Shown piece by piece: positions 62,796 to 64,000 of a DNA stretch of 64,000 nt. The translations under genes were made by a program, and so were the position numbers. Numbering within the stretch: position 1 is the first letter of the stretch; each line of letters starts with the position of its first letter. This stretch comes from Marinobacter sp. es.048. GTDB taxonomy: Bacteria > Pseudomonadota > Gammaproteobacteria > Pseudomonadales > Oleiphilaceae. The notes under the pieces are model-generated. The model saw only the letters and a program-made list of their open reading frames with translations. It was not told the DNA's origin and did no database searches. The DNA lies in the NCBI RefSeq assembly GCF_900188435.1, contig NZ_FYFA01000001.1, forward strand, positions 310,001 through 374,000, in the 5' to 3' direction.

Positions 62796-64000
62796 TCAAT
62801 CGCTGCCTGACTGCCAACGCTCCCGCCAACCCAGTACAAAGATGGTCAGTGACGGCAGGAAGGTCACGGTTACGATCGCTGCCCCCAGCAGGCCGAAGAG
62901 TACGATGGCGCCTACGCCCCGATAGAGCTCGGTGCCTTCGCCGGGCAGGAATACCAGGGGCGACAGGCCGCAGATGGTGGTCAGGGTAGTCATGGCTATG
63001 GGGCGCAGGCGGGTCTGGACGGCGCCGGTGACGGCCTGCACTAGGGTAACGCCCTTCTGGCGCAGGTTCTGCCGGGCCTGCTCCACCACGAGGATCGGGT
63101 TGTTAACCACGGTGCCCATCAGGATCAGAAAGCCCAGCATGGTAATCATGTCGAAGGGTTGTCGCAGTGGCTGGAGGCCGATTATGGGCAGCAGGCCACC
63201 CACGAGGTTCATCAGCGCCAGGCCCACGATGCCGCCCGCCACGCCCAGGGGGATGGCGGTCATGATCAGCAACGGGAAGCCCCAGTGCGCGAAGATGGCC
63301 ACCAGCAGCAGGTAAACAATGGCGATGGCAATAATGAAATTGCCGGTCAGCGCCTCCCGCGTGGCGTTCAGCTGGTCGCTGGCACCGGAGATATCCACGT
63401 TCACATTGGCGGGCAACGCGCCGCTGTCCCGCATGGACTGCAGTAGTTCTGTACGAACCCTCTCTACACCGGCTTCCAGGGGCACGTCATCGGGGGGGAT
63501 CACGTTCAGGGTGACGGTGCGGCGACCGTCCACCCGGCGGACCGTACTGGTATCGACGGTTTCCTCGATGGTGGCCAGGCTGGACAGGGGCAAGGTAGCG
63601 CCCTGAGGCGTGTGGACCATGACATCCGGCAGGCTGTCCAGTGACGGGTTGCGACCCTCGCTGCCATAGACGTAGATATCGATCTTCTCGTCGTCCAGGA
63701 AGAAATCATCGACGTAGCTGCCCTCGGTCAGGGAGGCCACGGTGAAGCCAATGCCCTCTGCACCCAGACCCAGCTCCGCCGCGCGATCCCAGTCGGGCAT
63801 GATCTGGATCAGCGGTTGCGCCAGGGACAGCGTGGAAGGCTGACTCTGGATGCGGGGATTGTCGAAGATTTTCTCGGCCCGCTGATAGGCTGCGTTCGCA
63901 GCGCCGTAGACCGAAACCAGGTCCGGGCTTGAGATGTCCAGATTGATACTGCGGGTGCCGCCGTCGTTGCTGGAGATGATGGAGCCTTTGGCGGCGAAGG
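62796..64000 (-). CDS. RND-family efflux permease, 5' end outside window
   Basis: The C-terminal 400 codons of an AcrB/MMPL-type RND permease are present; the reading frame stays open to the right edge. Periplasmic porter segments (IQIMPDWDRAAELGLGAEGI, then VHTPQGATLPLSSLATIEE) lead into the C-terminal membrane half with RPIAMTTLTTICGLSPLVFL and MGTVVNNPILVVEQARQN, standard RND motifs. It exports drugs, solvents or metals with proton import. The substrate class and adaptor are beyond the edge. A weak hairpin at 62750-62762 may end it. Confidence 0.92.
   Translation of the reverse strand, partial: FAAKGSIISSNDGGTRSINLDISSPDLVSVYGAANAAYQRAEKIFDNPRIQSQPSTLSLAQPLIQIMPDWDRAAELGLGAEGIGFTVASLTEGSYVDDFFLDDEKIDIYVYGSEGRNPSLDSLPDVMVHTPQGATLPLSSLATIEETVDTSTVRRVDGRRTVTLNVIPPDDVPLEAGVERVRTELLQSMRDSGALPANVNVDISGASDQLNATREALTGNFIIAIAIVYLLLVAIFAHWGFPLLIMTAIPLGVAGGIVGLALMNLVGGLLPIIGLQPLRQPFDMITMLGFLILMGTVVNNPILVVEQARQNLRQKGVTLVQAVTGAVQTRLRPIAMTTLTTICGLSPLVFLPGEGTELYRGVGAIVLFGLLGAAIVTVTFLPSLTIFVLGWRERWQSGSD

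Overview
The window is chromosomal DNA of a GC-rich marine gammaproteobacterium. Gene content (several acyl-CoA dehydrogenases, a FadB-type enzyme with its thiolase, a two-subunit pyruvate carboxylase, TRAP and Na+-coupled transporters, Aer-like chemotaxis, c-di-GMP proteins, a Fur-type ExbB/ExbD/TonB operon) and the repeat types suggest Marinobacter or a close relative. That assignment rests on recognition, not on a search. I see no rRNA, tRNA, CRISPR, phage or insertion sequence; gene density is high and most genes are ordinary catabolic, transport or signalling genes.

Layout. 1-8180: Zn alcohol dehydrogenase (cut by the left edge), thiolase and FadB-type multifunctional enzyme (minus strand), an IclR regulator, a GhrA-like reductase and an unknown polytopic membrane protein. 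8361-14398: glutaryl-CoA dehydrogenase, then on the minus strand pyruvate carboxylase subunits B and A, preceded by two small exported proteins that share a C-terminal tail and flank a CBS-domain protein. 14728-18353: an acyl-CoA dehydrogenase pair, a class II aldolase and a MaoC hydratase. 18359-25332: a seven-gene minus-strand run of SDR, thioesterase, ACAD11-like dehydrogenase, SDR, APH-type kinase, SurE-type phosphatase and acyl-CoA ligase. This resembles the phosphorylate-then-eliminate route for 4-hydroxyacyl-CoAs (LvaA/LvaC; ACAD10/11). 25481-30998: a divergent acyl-CoA ligase, a TRAP transporter (P-Q-M) and a secreted unknown. 31092-42774: NSS transporter, Aer-like receptor, DMT and MATE transporters, diguanylate cyclase, degenerate HD-GYP protein, S-formylglutathione hydrolase, CBS protein, AGCS symporter and 1-Cys peroxiredoxin. 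42887-45530: MetNIQ. 45742-47163: HDOD-GAF protein.

47171-52638 holds an ECF sigma/anti-sigma pair divergent from a four-gene set: DUF4331 protein, tiny lipoprotein, TPR-like protein and HupE/UreJ-like membrane protein. This is the best candidate for an undescribed envelope system. 52656-59174 holds an unknown acidic protein, an amidase, an SLT-like protein, a TauE/SafE exporter and a dCache-PAS-GGDEF cyclase. 59352-61618 is a Fur-box-preceded exbB-exbD-exbD-tonB operon whose second ExbD has Asn in place of the essential transmembrane Asp. 61759-64000 holds a SprT-like protein, a candidate structured small RNA with its own terminator and a sigma54-like promoter, and an RND permease cut by the right edge.

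Non-coding structure of note: two copies of a long inverted-repeat element sharing a conserved core (22713-22820 and 43723-43843), two related GGGGTCAGA hairpins, a REP-like inverted pair between fadB and the thiolase gene, TGTTTC/GAAACA symmetric sites in the IclR and gcdH promoter regions, and an 18-bp perfect palindrome ahead of the CBS gene.
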